A DNA stretch of 13,304 bases from Candidatus Heimdallarchaeota archaeon (GTDB taxonomy: Archaea > Asgardarchaeota > Heimdallarchaeia > Heimdallarchaeales > Heimdallarchaeaceae): assembly GCA_023135215.1 (NCBI GenBank), contig JAGLTP010000556.1, forward strand, positions 1 to 13,304, written 5' to 3'. Below are positions 1 through 7,066 of the stretch, in pieces. The notes below the pieces were generated by a model, which was not told the DNA's origin, did not search any database, and saw nothing but the letters and a program-made list of their open reading frames with translations. The translations under genes were made by a program, and so were the position numbers. Numbering within the stretch: position 1 is the first letter of the stretch; every line of letters starts with the position of its first letter.

Positions 1-28
1 AGATTCTATCATATTAGACAAAAGACTT

Positions 29-1009
29 ATGAGCAGAGTTAACATAAAATCAACTAGAAAAATGCAAATTGAAGGAATTAAGAAGGATATTAGTGACAAA
101 TTGGAAAAAGCTGGTTTTACAATTGAGAGTTTAGCTATTTCCACCTCAGATGAGATAATCTCCAAAGTTGAAATCAAAGAAAAAGAAGCCAAGGATATTA
201 TTCTAAAAGCTCAAAACACTCTAGGTGTTCAACCTCTTTCAGCACTTAAATTTCTCGAATTGGAGAGCAAGAGAGGAAAAATTACTACTGCTTCGAATGA
301 ACTAGATGGAATCCTTGGTGGAGGTATCTGGACACAAGAATTGACTGAATTTGCAGGAGGATTTGGATCCGGAAAAACCCAATTATGTTTCCAGCTTTGT
401 ATCAATGTTCAATTACCTAAAGAAGAAGGGGGACTGGATGGCAATGCATTTTTCATAGATACAGAAAGGACCTTTTCACCAAGAAGAGTTGTTGAGATGG
501 CAAGTTACAGAGAATTGGACGTTGAGAATATTCTAAACAATATTTACATTGGCTCAGCGCTAAACACAAATCATCTCTTTAGTATAGTTGAACAGTTGAA
601 TGACACAATTCCAGAAAAAAATATCAGGTTACTCGTTGTAGATTCTTTTGCATCTCATTTTCGTTCTGAATACATAGGAAAAGGACGTCTTGTTGAAAGA
701 CAACAACGAATAATGCAAATCGCTGAACAACTAATAGCTCTTGCAGTAAAGCATGATATAGCTGTTGTAGTCACAAATCAAATAATTGCTAATGTAGAAG
801 AGTTCCTATTTGGAAGTCCAGAAGAACCAGCATTAGGATTTGCATGGGCTCATAGACCTCAACAAAGATTATTCTTGCGAAAATCAAGAGGAAGTTCAAG
901 AATAGCTAGGCTTTTTGATAGTTCTAGAATGCCTGAAAGAGAAGCATTATTCTACGTAACAGAAAGTGGAATAACGGATGCTCCATTCCCTACAGAGTTC
1001 TATAGTTAA
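29..1009 (+). CDS. radA: DNA repair and recombination protein RadA
   Basis: Archaeal RecA/Rad51-family recombinase of 326 residues, the usual RadA length. It forms ATP-dependent filaments on single-stranded DNA and drives strand exchange in repair. Seen: a helical N-terminal domain (about 10-63), an ATPase core with Walker A GGFGSGKT (110-117), FFIDTE (141-146), Walker B LLVVD (201-205), the DNA-binding-loop region after NQ (250-251), and the family-typical C-terminal stretch LRKSRGSSRIARL. Oddities: Walker A starts GG where most RadA have GE, the usual GGHxLAHA stretch reads LGFAWAH (269-275), and the N-terminal hairpin lacks the usual GVGP. The ATG at 29 is chosen because it keeps the short basic leader typical of RadA; an ATG at 62 is possible and neither has a clear Shine-Dalgarno. 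It converges on the eS25 gene with 26 bases between. Confidence 0.95.
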   Translation: MSRVNIKSTRKMQIEGIKKDISDKLEKAGFTIESLAISTSDEIISKVEIKEKEAKDIILKAQNTLGVQPLSALKFLELESKRGKITTASNELDGILGGGIWTQELTEFAGGFGSGKTQLCFQLCINVQLPKEEGGLDGNAFFIDTERTFSPRRVVEMASYRELDVENILNNIYIGSALNTNHLFSIVEQLNDTIPEKNIRLLVVDSFASHFRSEYIGKGRLVERQQRIMQIAEQLIALAVKHDIAVVVTNQIIANVEEFLFGSPEEPALGFAWAHRPQQRLFLRKSRGSSRIARLFDSSRMPEREALFYVTESGITDAPFPTEFYS

Positions 1010-1035
1010 TACTAATAAAAAGAAACAGAATAATA

Positions 1036-1317
1036 TCATTCAGCTGTTGCAGAATATACTTTGGTTCTTCTTGAAGTGATGATCTTTTTAATAATATTAT
1101 TAGCTTCAGCTTCTTGAAGTATCCTTTTTGCAGTGCTTACTCGGATATTATATTTATCAGCAAGATATGAAGGTGTGATGCCTTTAGCTCTTTTCAATTC
1201 ATCATCAATTTTCTTCTTTGTGTCATCATCAGGAGTAAGATCCCTGGTTACTGGGATGAATTCAACAACTAAACCAAATTTCTTCTTCTTCCTAACAACT
1301 TTGCGTTCTTGTGACAT
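1036..1317 (-). CDS. rps25e: 30S ribosomal protein eS25
   Basis: Small ribosomal subunit protein of the eS25 family (93 residues), a structural component of the 30S particle near the subunit head. Seen: a Lys/Arg-rich N-terminus (RKVVRKKKKF, residues 5-14) followed by a winged-helix region with the characteristic stretches ITPSYLADKYNIR and STAKRILQEAE and the basic end SRRTKVY. The length is slightly short of many archaeal homologues only in the basic tail. Known distribution: Thermoproteota/TACK, Asgard and eukaryotes, generally not Euryarchaeota, so it is the best taxonomic hint in the window. It is divergent from the downstream plus-strand cluster across 122 bases. The ATG at 1315-1317 is the only start that keeps the whole basic tail. 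Confidence 0.93.
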   Translation of the reverse strand: MSQERKVVRKKKKFGLVVEFIPVTRDLTPDDDTKKKIDDELKRAKGITPSYLADKYNIRVSTAKRILQEAEANNIIKKIITSRRTKVYSATAE

Positions 1318-1439
1318 TATTCTCGGTTTTGGGTTTATATTCTTGTTTTTAAGTTATTCGATTGACTAGGTTTTTCTAGTTATAGATTGATAAAATTTCA
1401 ATACCACAAGCTTGATAATATTAAGAATAAAGAGGACTT
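1318..1439. promoter_or_regulatory. Divergent promoter region between eS25 and the 1440-5439 cluster
   Basis: This 122-base AT-rich gap must carry start signals for both directions. For eS25 (minus strand) a TTAAAAA-like box lies at about 1346-1352, roughly 30 bases before its ATG, and a second TATA-like stretch is at 1334-1341. For the plus-strand cluster, GATAAAATTT at 1388-1397 is TATA-like and a Shine-Dalgarno-like AGAGGA (1431-1436) precedes the ATG at 1440. Assignments rest on position and composition only. Confidence 0.4.
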
Positions 1440-2432
1440 ATGGAGAAGTTGGAAATTCTATTGGACACATTGAAAGGTCAGAATTCTGAGCGTACTTTGT
1501 TTAGTTTATGGAAACATTTTCCTTACGATGATAGAGATCCGATTAAATTAGCAGAAACTCATGTAAAATTTTATCATCGTCATAACTTTGATCTGATGAA
1601 AATATCTCCCCACGGTCGTTATCCCGTTGTTGATTTTGGTTGCAAGATTGATGAAGAATATGATTCTATTACTGGGAGCACTAGATGCAAAGAATGCACA
1701 ATAAAAACTCTTCAAGATTGGGAGGTATTAGAGCCAGTAGACACTAGCGAGGGTGAATTTGGAAAGCAATTACAATTAGTAAAGCTGATTCATAAGGAAG
1801 TTGATTTTCTTCCTAAAATGATGACAGTTTTTTCTCCGTTGATGGTGGCATCAAAAATGGATAATAATCTGGTAAAAAATTTTAGAGAAAAACCTGATGT
1901 CATGCTTGATGCGTTGCACACTCTTCAAGACACAATGGTGGAATTTGCTCTCTCCTCATTAGATGAAGGAGCAGAAGGCATTTTTCTTGCATCACAACAT
2001 CTAAGAAAGACAGAATTAAATTGGGATGAAGTTGGCAAGTTTGAAGTATCTTTTCTTAAGAAAATTATAAATCAACTCAAGAAAAAAGCTGAATTTGTAG
2101 TTCTGCATGTCCATGGTCAAGAGATTAAATTTAGAGAAGCTTCAGAACAGCTTAATGTTGATGCACTAAATTGGCATGACCAACTAACATGGCCATCGAT
2201 GAGTGAAGCAGCAAAGATGTTTGATAAAGGATTATTTGCAGGGATTGATGAAACGCAAACACTTGTTGATGGAGATGTTCCAAAAATTGTCGAAAATATC
2301 CAAAATGCTATTAAGGTCTCAGAGGAAAATGAGAGAAGAATAATAATAGCACCTGGTTGTGTAATTCCAATAACAGCTTCAAATAATTCTATTGATGCTA
2401 TTTCCAACGTATTTAGAAACCTTAGAAAATAG
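1440..2432 (+). CDS. Uroporphyrinogen-decarboxylase-fold protein (UroD / MtaA-like methyltransferase superfamily)
   Basis: A 330-residue member of the UroD superfamily, which contains both uroporphyrinogen decarboxylase and zinc-dependent corrinoid methyltransferases (MtaA/MtbA type). Seen: FSPLMVASKM (131-140), DEGAEGIFLASQ (175-186), the strand-end motif LHVHG (222-226), DALNWHDQ (241-248), LFAGID (265-270) and IIIAPGCVIP (301-310). H223, H225 and C307 sit where MtaA-type enzymes carry their His-x-Cys...Cys zinc ligands, here as His-x-His...Cys. The early Arg-rich active-site motif of true HemE (FxRQAGR) is not visible; instead there is SERTLFSLWKHFP (16-28). A haem-synthesis role is therefore unlikely, and metal-dependent methyl transfer or an unknown substrate is more plausible. 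First gene of a tight plus-strand cluster; AGAGGA lies just upstream of the start. Confidence 0.82.
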   Translation: MEKLEILLDTLKGQNSERTLFSLWKHFPYDDRDPIKLAETHVKFYHRHNFDLMKISPHGRYPVVDFGCKIDEEYDSITGSTRCKECTIKTLQDWEVLEPVDTSEGEFGKQLQLVKLIHKEVDFLPKMMTVFSPLMVASKMDNNLVKNFREKPDVMLDALHTLQDTMVEFALSSLDEGAEGIFLASQHLRKTELNWDEVGKFEVSFLKKIINQLKKKAEFVVLHVHGQEIKFREASEQLNVDALNWHDQLTWPSMSEAAKMFDKGLFAGIDETQTLVDGDVPKIVENIQNAIKVSEENERRIIIAPGCVIPITASNNSIDAISNVFRNLRK

Positions 2433-2441
2433 GTGTATTAA

Positions 2442-3095
2442 ATGAATGAGGAAGAACAAAAAACAGCTGTAATTTCAAAGAAACCAACAAGATTCGGTTG
2501 GAAAGATTTCATCCTAAATTTATGTTTTAGTTTAATTATGATAGTAAGTATTTATTTCTTTGATATAAGAGAAAGACCTGAGGATCTTATTATCTTAGCT
2601 ACTAGTATTGTAGTTACAGTTCTTCCTTTACTTCTTTTTTCAGTAAGAGTATTCCATGAACTATCTTATGGAAGAGATTACATAGAGATCAGAGGAGATG
2701 TGCTTAAATATCGCTCATCACCCCTTTTAACAACAGGTTTACGTTTGAAAAAGGGTGAGATTACTCTTAGGGAGATAAGGAAGTATGGATTATCAAAAAT
2801 TCCTCGAAAAATCTCTTTAGATCTCTGGAAACACAAAAAGAAAGCTATACTTGTAATCTCTCTTAAGAGCGGTAAAGAACATTTCATTGGTGAATATATA
2901 GACAATGATGATTTAGCTGAAATATGTGTTCATATACAAAACATCTACCCAAAAGCTAAGCTAATTACAAACCTATCTGAAGACTACCCAGAACTTGCTA
3001 AGAAACAAGCCAAATTAGCAACTGAAAAGAAATCAAAGAAACTTGAAGAAGAAGAGGAAGAGGAACCAGAAGGTACTGGATTTAGACGAAGGTAG
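2442..3095 (+). CDS. Two-helix membrane protein with cytoplasmic PH-like segment, function unknown
   Basis: No family recognised with certainty. The 217-residue product has a short charged N-terminus, two hydrophobic segments (about 22-41 and 48-70) separated by a very short charged turn, then a soluble beta-rich part (about 78-170) with alternating strands such as DYIEIRGDVLKYRS and AILVISLKSGKEHFIGEY. This arrangement resembles membrane-anchored bacterial-type PH domains; that is inference from pattern. The end is low complexity: a Lys-rich stretch (186-200), seven consecutive Glu (202-208) and terminal FRRR. It follows the UroD-like gene by 9 bases, and an AGGTG Shine-Dalgarno overlaps that gene's stop codon (2431-2435), so the two are probably cotranscribed. 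It may tether the cluster's soluble products to the membrane. Confidence 0.72.
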   Translation: MNEEEQKTAVISKKPTRFGWKDFILNLCFSLIMIVSIYFFDIRERPEDLIILATSIVVTVLPLLLFSVRVFHELSYGRDYIEIRGDVLKYRSSPLLTTGLRLKKGEITLREIRKYGLSKIPRKISLDLWKHKKKAILVISLKSGKEHFIGEYIDNDDLAEICVHIQNIYPKAKLITNLSEDYPELAKKQAKLATEKKSKKLEEEEEEEPEGTGFRRR

Positions 3096-3143
3096 GGAAA
3101 GTATCTCAATTCTTATTAATGAAATTCAATAGAGAAATAATTG

Positions 3144-4208
3144 ATGGCACTTAAGCGGACAGATAATTTTTCAACAACAAAAGGCAATATTGCCGTATTG
3201 GAATTCGGAGCCACTATTCAAAATATTATTATTATAGATCCTGCTCATCCAGAAGAACCTTTGAGATTTGAACGTTTTTATCTTCCAGTAAGAACCAGAG
3301 GATCAGAATTAGAAGGCACACTGAAAACGCTACTTCGCTCTTATGCAGATTATAGTATAAGAAAGTTCATCTTAACAATAACTAGTTCGTTTTTCTCTTC
3401 GCCAAAAGAAACTGTTGAGTATGTTGTAGATTCTCTAACCAAATTTATTCTACCTACAAATATAGTATGTTATACAATTGACGGTAATTTCATTACAGTA
3501 GAAGCTGCATTAAGAGTTCCACATAAAATAGTATCAGCAGGATGGAAAGCTCTTGGTATAGGTGTCTGGAAGCTAATTAAGAAAGATGCATTAATCGTAG
3601 ATTTCTCAACTAGGACAACAAGCTTCATTCCAATTAAAGAGGAAAGAATACTTTCTCAATCACTTTCTGATTATGATAGAATCAAGAACAATGAAATACT
3701 CTATTTTGGTCTACTAGAGACAAATGCTGCATTTATTCAACCAAACCTTGAATATGATGGATACATTTACAATTTACCGTTTGAAGCTTACTCTCAAACA
3801 GCTGATATCTTTCTGATAACTGAAGATCTACATCCCACAGATTATATTGTTGACACTTCTGATAAGAAAGCTAAATTCAAGGAAGATTCATTAAATAGAC
3901 TCAAAAATATGTTACGTATCACTGATGATTCCTTCGATGATTATGAGTTAATTAAGATCGCACACTTACTCAAAACAAAGCTTCTAGAGGAGATAAATCA
4001 GAATATTAGAAGAAAGTTATTTGAGAATGAACTCAAAGCGATTATTCTAACTGGAATAGGCTCGAATATACTCTATCAATATCTTAAAAACAAGGATGAA
4101 TACGACGAGCTTATTCAGGCAACTGATGTTATACGTACAGCAGAAATTAACCCCTCCTTCTGCTTAGCGTATCTTTATGCATCTCAAAAGATGATGGCAG
4201 ATGGCTGA
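3144..4208 (+). CDS. Diverged MfnF/COG1548-like ASKHA-fold protein
   Basis: The 354-residue product resembles the COG1548 family of the hydantoinase/oxoprolinase ASKHA superfamily, which includes MfnF of methanofuran synthesis. Matching blocks in order: YTIDGNFITVEAALRVPHK (110-128), VSAGWKALG (130-138), ALIVDFSTRTTSFIPI (149-164), DRIKNNEILYFGLLETN (178-194), PFEAYSQTADIFLIT (212-226), DYIVDTSDKK (233-242) and SLNRLKNMLRITDD (249-262). The first phosphate motif, DIGGANTK in MfnF, reads EFGATIQN (20-27), and the second, DIGSTTTD, reads DFSTRTTS (153-160). ATP binding or catalysis may thus be altered or lost. The ATG at 3144 is preferred over the adjacent TTG at 3141. It ends 8 bases inside the next gene, indicating translational coupling. 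An MfnF function cannot be assumed. Confidence 0.65.
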   Translation: MALKRTDNFSTTKGNIAVLEFGATIQNIIIIDPAHPEEPLRFERFYLPVRTRGSELEGTLKTLLRSYADYSIRKFILTITSSFFSSPKETVEYVVDSLTKFILPTNIVCYTIDGNFITVEAALRVPHKIVSAGWKALGIGVWKLIKKDALIVDFSTRTTSFIPIKEERILSQSLSDYDRIKNNEILYFGLLETNAAFIQPNLEYDGYIYNLPFEAYSQTADIFLITEDLHPTDYIVDTSDKKAKFKEDSLNRLKNMLRITDDSFDDYELIKIAHLLKTKLLEEINQNIRRKLFENELKAIILTGIGSNILYQYLKNKDEYDELIQATDVIRTAEINPSFCLAYLYASQKMMADG

Positions 4209-5439
4209 AAGAGCAGATCTTAGAAATAGAATTAACGTGATGTTATTTCACTTTGATCAAAGGTTAGGCCCTAGGTTACTATTTAATGTTGCAGAGATAC
4301 AAGATGAAAGAATAACTGCTTCCCTAACTAGACTAATGGATTTTAATTTCTTGGAAGAGCATAGAGCTTTTGTCAATGCAATGGCTAATGTTGTATATTC
4401 AAGTATGTTTTTCTCTATCCCTAATCCCCTAGCTCGTGGAGGAGCAGAACAATTTATGCTTTCCTTTGTTATCTTTGATCCAACTATTACAGAATATCTA
4501 ACTATTTCTTCATTAGAAGAAGAGATGTCAAAGACTATCAGTAAACTAATCGAACTTTCTGAAATGTTCATAATTATCACTTACTCCAAACCCATTCTAG
4601 ATGATTTCCCTGAAGTTGGTAATTGTTTAAGCTCTTTAAGAGATAATGCAATTAACATCTTTCAAGAGCTTTTTTACGGTCAATTTGAAGGGAGAAAAGA
4701 TGCGATTTCTCAAATATTAGGGAAAATTGGTTATGAGGCAGGTAAAGCAATTTTGTCTAGATTAAGACCAGAGCATTCCGATTCGTCAAGAACCTACTTG
4801 GATGCGATATTAAGATCTCCAACAGTAAATAGATGGGGAGTCATAAATATACTGCACTTTGACCCAGATGAAAAAGTTGCAACTGTTTCTCTCAAAAACT
4901 CAATTTGGACAGATTCTCTTGGTGTAATAGCCACAAAAGCTTGTGCATATATAGAGGGGATGCTAGAAGCTATTTTTAGTCAAATTCTCGATGAACCAAT
5001 AGTTAGTAATGAAATAAGATGTGCAGGAGAATACAGCTATGTCAAAGATTGCATATTTCAAATTGCACCTAGAGGAGTTAATAGAGAAACAATCTCCTAT
5101 AGAGAAGATCAAACAATTCGAGAGATGGGAATTAGTGATAGGAAAGAAACAATTGTTCTTATCAAGCAAGATATAGGAGAACAGATTTATCAGGATTTAG
5201 ATCCAATGATTAAGTTGATTCAATTATTTAATAAAGCACCTTTCATCTCAGATTTCTTTTTTGATGAAACAAAATTCCTTGTAGTTTGTAATTATTGGAG
5301 ATACCCTGATGAGATAATCTGCAATACCTGTGAGAAGTGGCTGAAAAAATCAAGCCAGGTTCAAGTTAATTTAACAAAAAGCAAACATAGGATTTGCGAG
5401 ATTACTTACGAAACAGAAGAAGAAAAAAGTGAAAAATAA
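4201..5439 (+). CDS. Longin-like / V4R (Bet3-related) domain fusion protein
   Basis: A 412-residue soluble protein with at least two recognisable parts. Residues about 170-290 match the V4R domain: LGKIGYEAGKAILSRL (173-188), WGVINILHFD (212-221), then the closing signature EIRCAGEYSYVKDCIFQI (271-288), equivalent to the family's E-x2-C-x-G-...-C-x-F ending. V4R domains bind small hydrophobic ligands and are homologous to Bet3-type TRAPP subunits. Residues about 10-130 start with VMLFHFDQRLGPRLLFNV (13-30), the FD-x3-GP pattern seen in longin-like domains of Npr2/DENN type, and continue with alternating strands and helices including LARGGAEQFMLSFVIFD; the longin call is inference. A C-terminal part (about 310-405) is unassigned and contains CNTC (374-377). 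The start at 4201 overlaps the previous gene by 8 bases. Last gene of the cluster. Confidence 0.75.
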   Translation: MAERADLRNRINVMLFHFDQRLGPRLLFNVAEIQDERITASLTRLMDFNFLEEHRAFVNAMANVVYSSMFFSIPNPLARGGAEQFMLSFVIFDPTITEYLTISSLEEEMSKTISKLIELSEMFIIITYSKPILDDFPEVGNCLSSLRDNAINIFQELFYGQFEGRKDAISQILGKIGYEAGKAILSRLRPEHSDSSRTYLDAILRSPTVNRWGVINILHFDPDEKVATVSLKNSIWTDSLGVIATKACAYIEGMLEAIFSQILDEPIVSNEIRCAGEYSYVKDCIFQIAPRGVNRETISYREDQTIREMGISDRKETIVLIKQDIGEQIYQDLDPMIKLIQLFNKAPFISDFFFDETKFLVVCNYWRYPDEIICNTCEKWLKKSSQVQVNLTKSKHRICEITYETEEEKSEK

Positions 5440-5497
5440 TTTATAAAAAATTACTGTTGATACTCTCCAAAACTTTTTATTTTAGTTGATTTGAGAT
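5440..5497 (+). promoter_or_regulatory. Candidate promoter of the MFS exporter gene
   Basis: The 58-base gap holds a T-rich TATA-like box at 5474-5484 (TTTTTATTTTA), centred about 20 bases before the ATG at 5498, and no Shine-Dalgarno. This spacing suggests a leaderless or nearly leaderless transcript. A second AT box (TTTATAAAAAATT) lies at 5440-5452, immediately after the preceding stop, and could belong to the same promoter or mark the end of the upstream operon. Confidence 0.4.
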
Positions 5498-7045
5498 ATG
5501 CTGCTCGCTATGAAAGATGTAACTGCGGATTCCTCTACTAACATAGAAGAAGAGACCATATCCTCAGAACTCCAAAAGCCCAATAAAGCTCCATCATCTA
5601 AAGAAGTAAGCATTGCTGTTTTAATAACTTCAGTTGGGGTTGGCGTCTTTATAGCTTCTATTGATGGTACTATCACCAATGTTTCCCTCCCAGTAATAGC
5701 TAATGATCTCGGAGTAGAACAGAATATTGCTCAGTGGGTAATTTTATCTTATCTTTTAACTTTAATTGGTTTTACAGCAATTGCTGGTGATTTAGGAGAT
5801 AGGTTTAGCAATAAGATTATTCTACAAATAGGATCAATGATTTTTGTCATCGGATCTCTTCTTTGTGCGTTATCAACAACGTTGCTTTGGCTAGTTTTAG
5901 CAAGAATTCTACAAGCTTTAGGAGCCTGTTGTGGGATGGCAAATGGAACTGCAATTATTACAAGGTTTACAACCAAAGAGAATAGAGGGACAGCATTAGG
6001 ATTAAACGCGTTAATAATAGCTGCAGGGATCACTGTTGGCCCAATATTAGGAGGACTATTAACCGATAGATTTGGATGGCCTAGTATTTTCTACATAAAC
6101 ATTCCACTAGGAATAATAGCAATAATTTATGTTCAGTTTGCTATTCCAAAAACACCTCCAATGCAGGAAGAAAGAAGAGAAGCAGATGTTATTGGTTCAG
6201 TTAGTTTCATGCTGTTCTTAACTTTGTTAGTTTTCAGTTTAACAGTTTTTGTAGATCAAAATATACCTAATCCAGTGCTTTGGGGAGGAATAGGTATAGC
6301 TACGAGCATTGTATTATGTGTTATCTTCATCCTTTGGGAAAAGAGAACGAAGAAACCAATTATAGACCTTAATATGTTCAAGAACAGAAGATTCGCTTTT
6401 GGTATTTTAGCTGCAGTTTTAGCTTATCAAAGTCTAAATGTTATTTTCTACCAACTACCTTTCTATTTAAGAGAAATGCAGAATATGGATGTTATACAAA
6501 TAGGATTGGTTATCATTGGAGCACCAGTTGGAATGGCGATTGTAGGACCATTTTCTGGCAAGCTTTCAGATAGAATAGATCCTAGAATAATATCTTCTAT
6601 AGGGATGATTGGAATTACTGTTGATCTAATGCTATTAGCAATTTTCCTCAAAGAAGATACTTCATACTGGTTTTTTGTAATAGCAGCACTTATTCTTGGG
6701 ATGTCGCTTGGAGCGTTTATCTCACCAAATTCTAATTCTATTATGTCAGCAGCTCCAAAAGATAAACTAGGTGTTGCAGGTGGTCTTATGAATCTATCTA
6801 CTCAAGTTGGATTCAGTTTAGGAACAGCTTTATCAACAGCAGTATTCTTTATATTGAGAAACGCTTTTCATAGAAATAACGGATTACCAGTTAAGGATCC
6901 AATAAATTACATCCCAGCTATGAAAATCATGTTTGCTATTTTTGTTGGGGTAGGAATATTAGCAGTAATTGTATCATACCTTAGGGGGCCAGAAGAAGGG
7001 AAAAAAGAGCTAAAACTTAAATTTCTCAACAAAGATGAGAATTAA
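5498..7045 (+). CDS. DHA2-family (EmrB/QacA-type) MFS exporter
   Basis: A 515-residue multidrug-type major facilitator of the 14-helix DHA2 group, a proton-coupled exporter in the cytoplasmic membrane. Seen: a charged N-terminus (1-37) followed by helix 1 with the family motif IDGTITNVSLPVIA (55-68, Asp56 in the membrane), motif A GDLGDRF (97-103) in the loop after helix 2, LARILQALGACCG (134-146), and the antiporter motif C AGITVGPILGGLL (176-188). The second half repeats the layout, with PFSGKLSDRIDPR (351-363) as the matching motif-A-like loop. The C-terminus is short and Lys-rich. The substrate cannot be read from sequence. The ATG at 5498 fits the upstream TATA spacing; an ATG at 5510 is an alternative. 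It is transcribed apart from the upstream cluster and converges on the methyltransferase gene with 21 bases between. Confidence 0.94.
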   Translation: MLLAMKDVTADSSTNIEEETISSELQKPNKAPSSKEVSIAVLITSVGVGVFIASIDGTITNVSLPVIANDLGVEQNIAQWVILSYLLTLIGFTAIAGDLGDRFSNKIILQIGSMIFVIGSLLCALSTTLLWLVLARILQALGACCGMANGTAIITRFTTKENRGTALGLNALIIAAGITVGPILGGLLTDRFGWPSIFYINIPLGIIAIIYVQFAIPKTPPMQEERREADVIGSVSFMLFLTLLVFSLTVFVDQNIPNPVLWGGIGIATSIVLCVIFILWEKRTKKPIIDLNMFKNRRFAFGILAAVLAYQSLNVIFYQLPFYLREMQNMDVIQIGLVIIGAPVGMAIVGPFSGKLSDRIDPRIISSIGMIGITVDLMLLAIFLKEDTSYWFFVIAALILGMSLGAFISPNSNSIMSAAPKDKLGVAGGLMNLSTQVGFSLGTALSTAVFFILRNAFHRNNGLPVKDPINYIPAMKIMFAIFVGVGILAVIVSYLRGPEEGKKELKLKFLNKDEN

Positions 7046-7066
7046 AGAGGGAAGATAAAACATCTA

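Noticed and set aside
1133..1369. Plus-strand open frame opposite the eS25 gene
   Set aside because: It is the complement of a clearly conserved ribosomal protein gene, with a low-complexity Phe/Ser product.
1440..2432. Haem-pathway uroporphyrinogen decarboxylase (hemE)
   Set aside because: The HemE arginine motif near the N-terminus is missing, and no other haem gene is nearby.
3144..4208. Calling this gene mfnF
   Set aside because: Both phosphate-binding motifs are changed and no methanofuran genes are in the window; only family-level likeness is claimed.
4257..4580. 107-residue minus-strand open frame inside the longin/V4R gene
   Set aside because: It has no recognisable motif and lies entirely opposite a coding region with good domain evidence.
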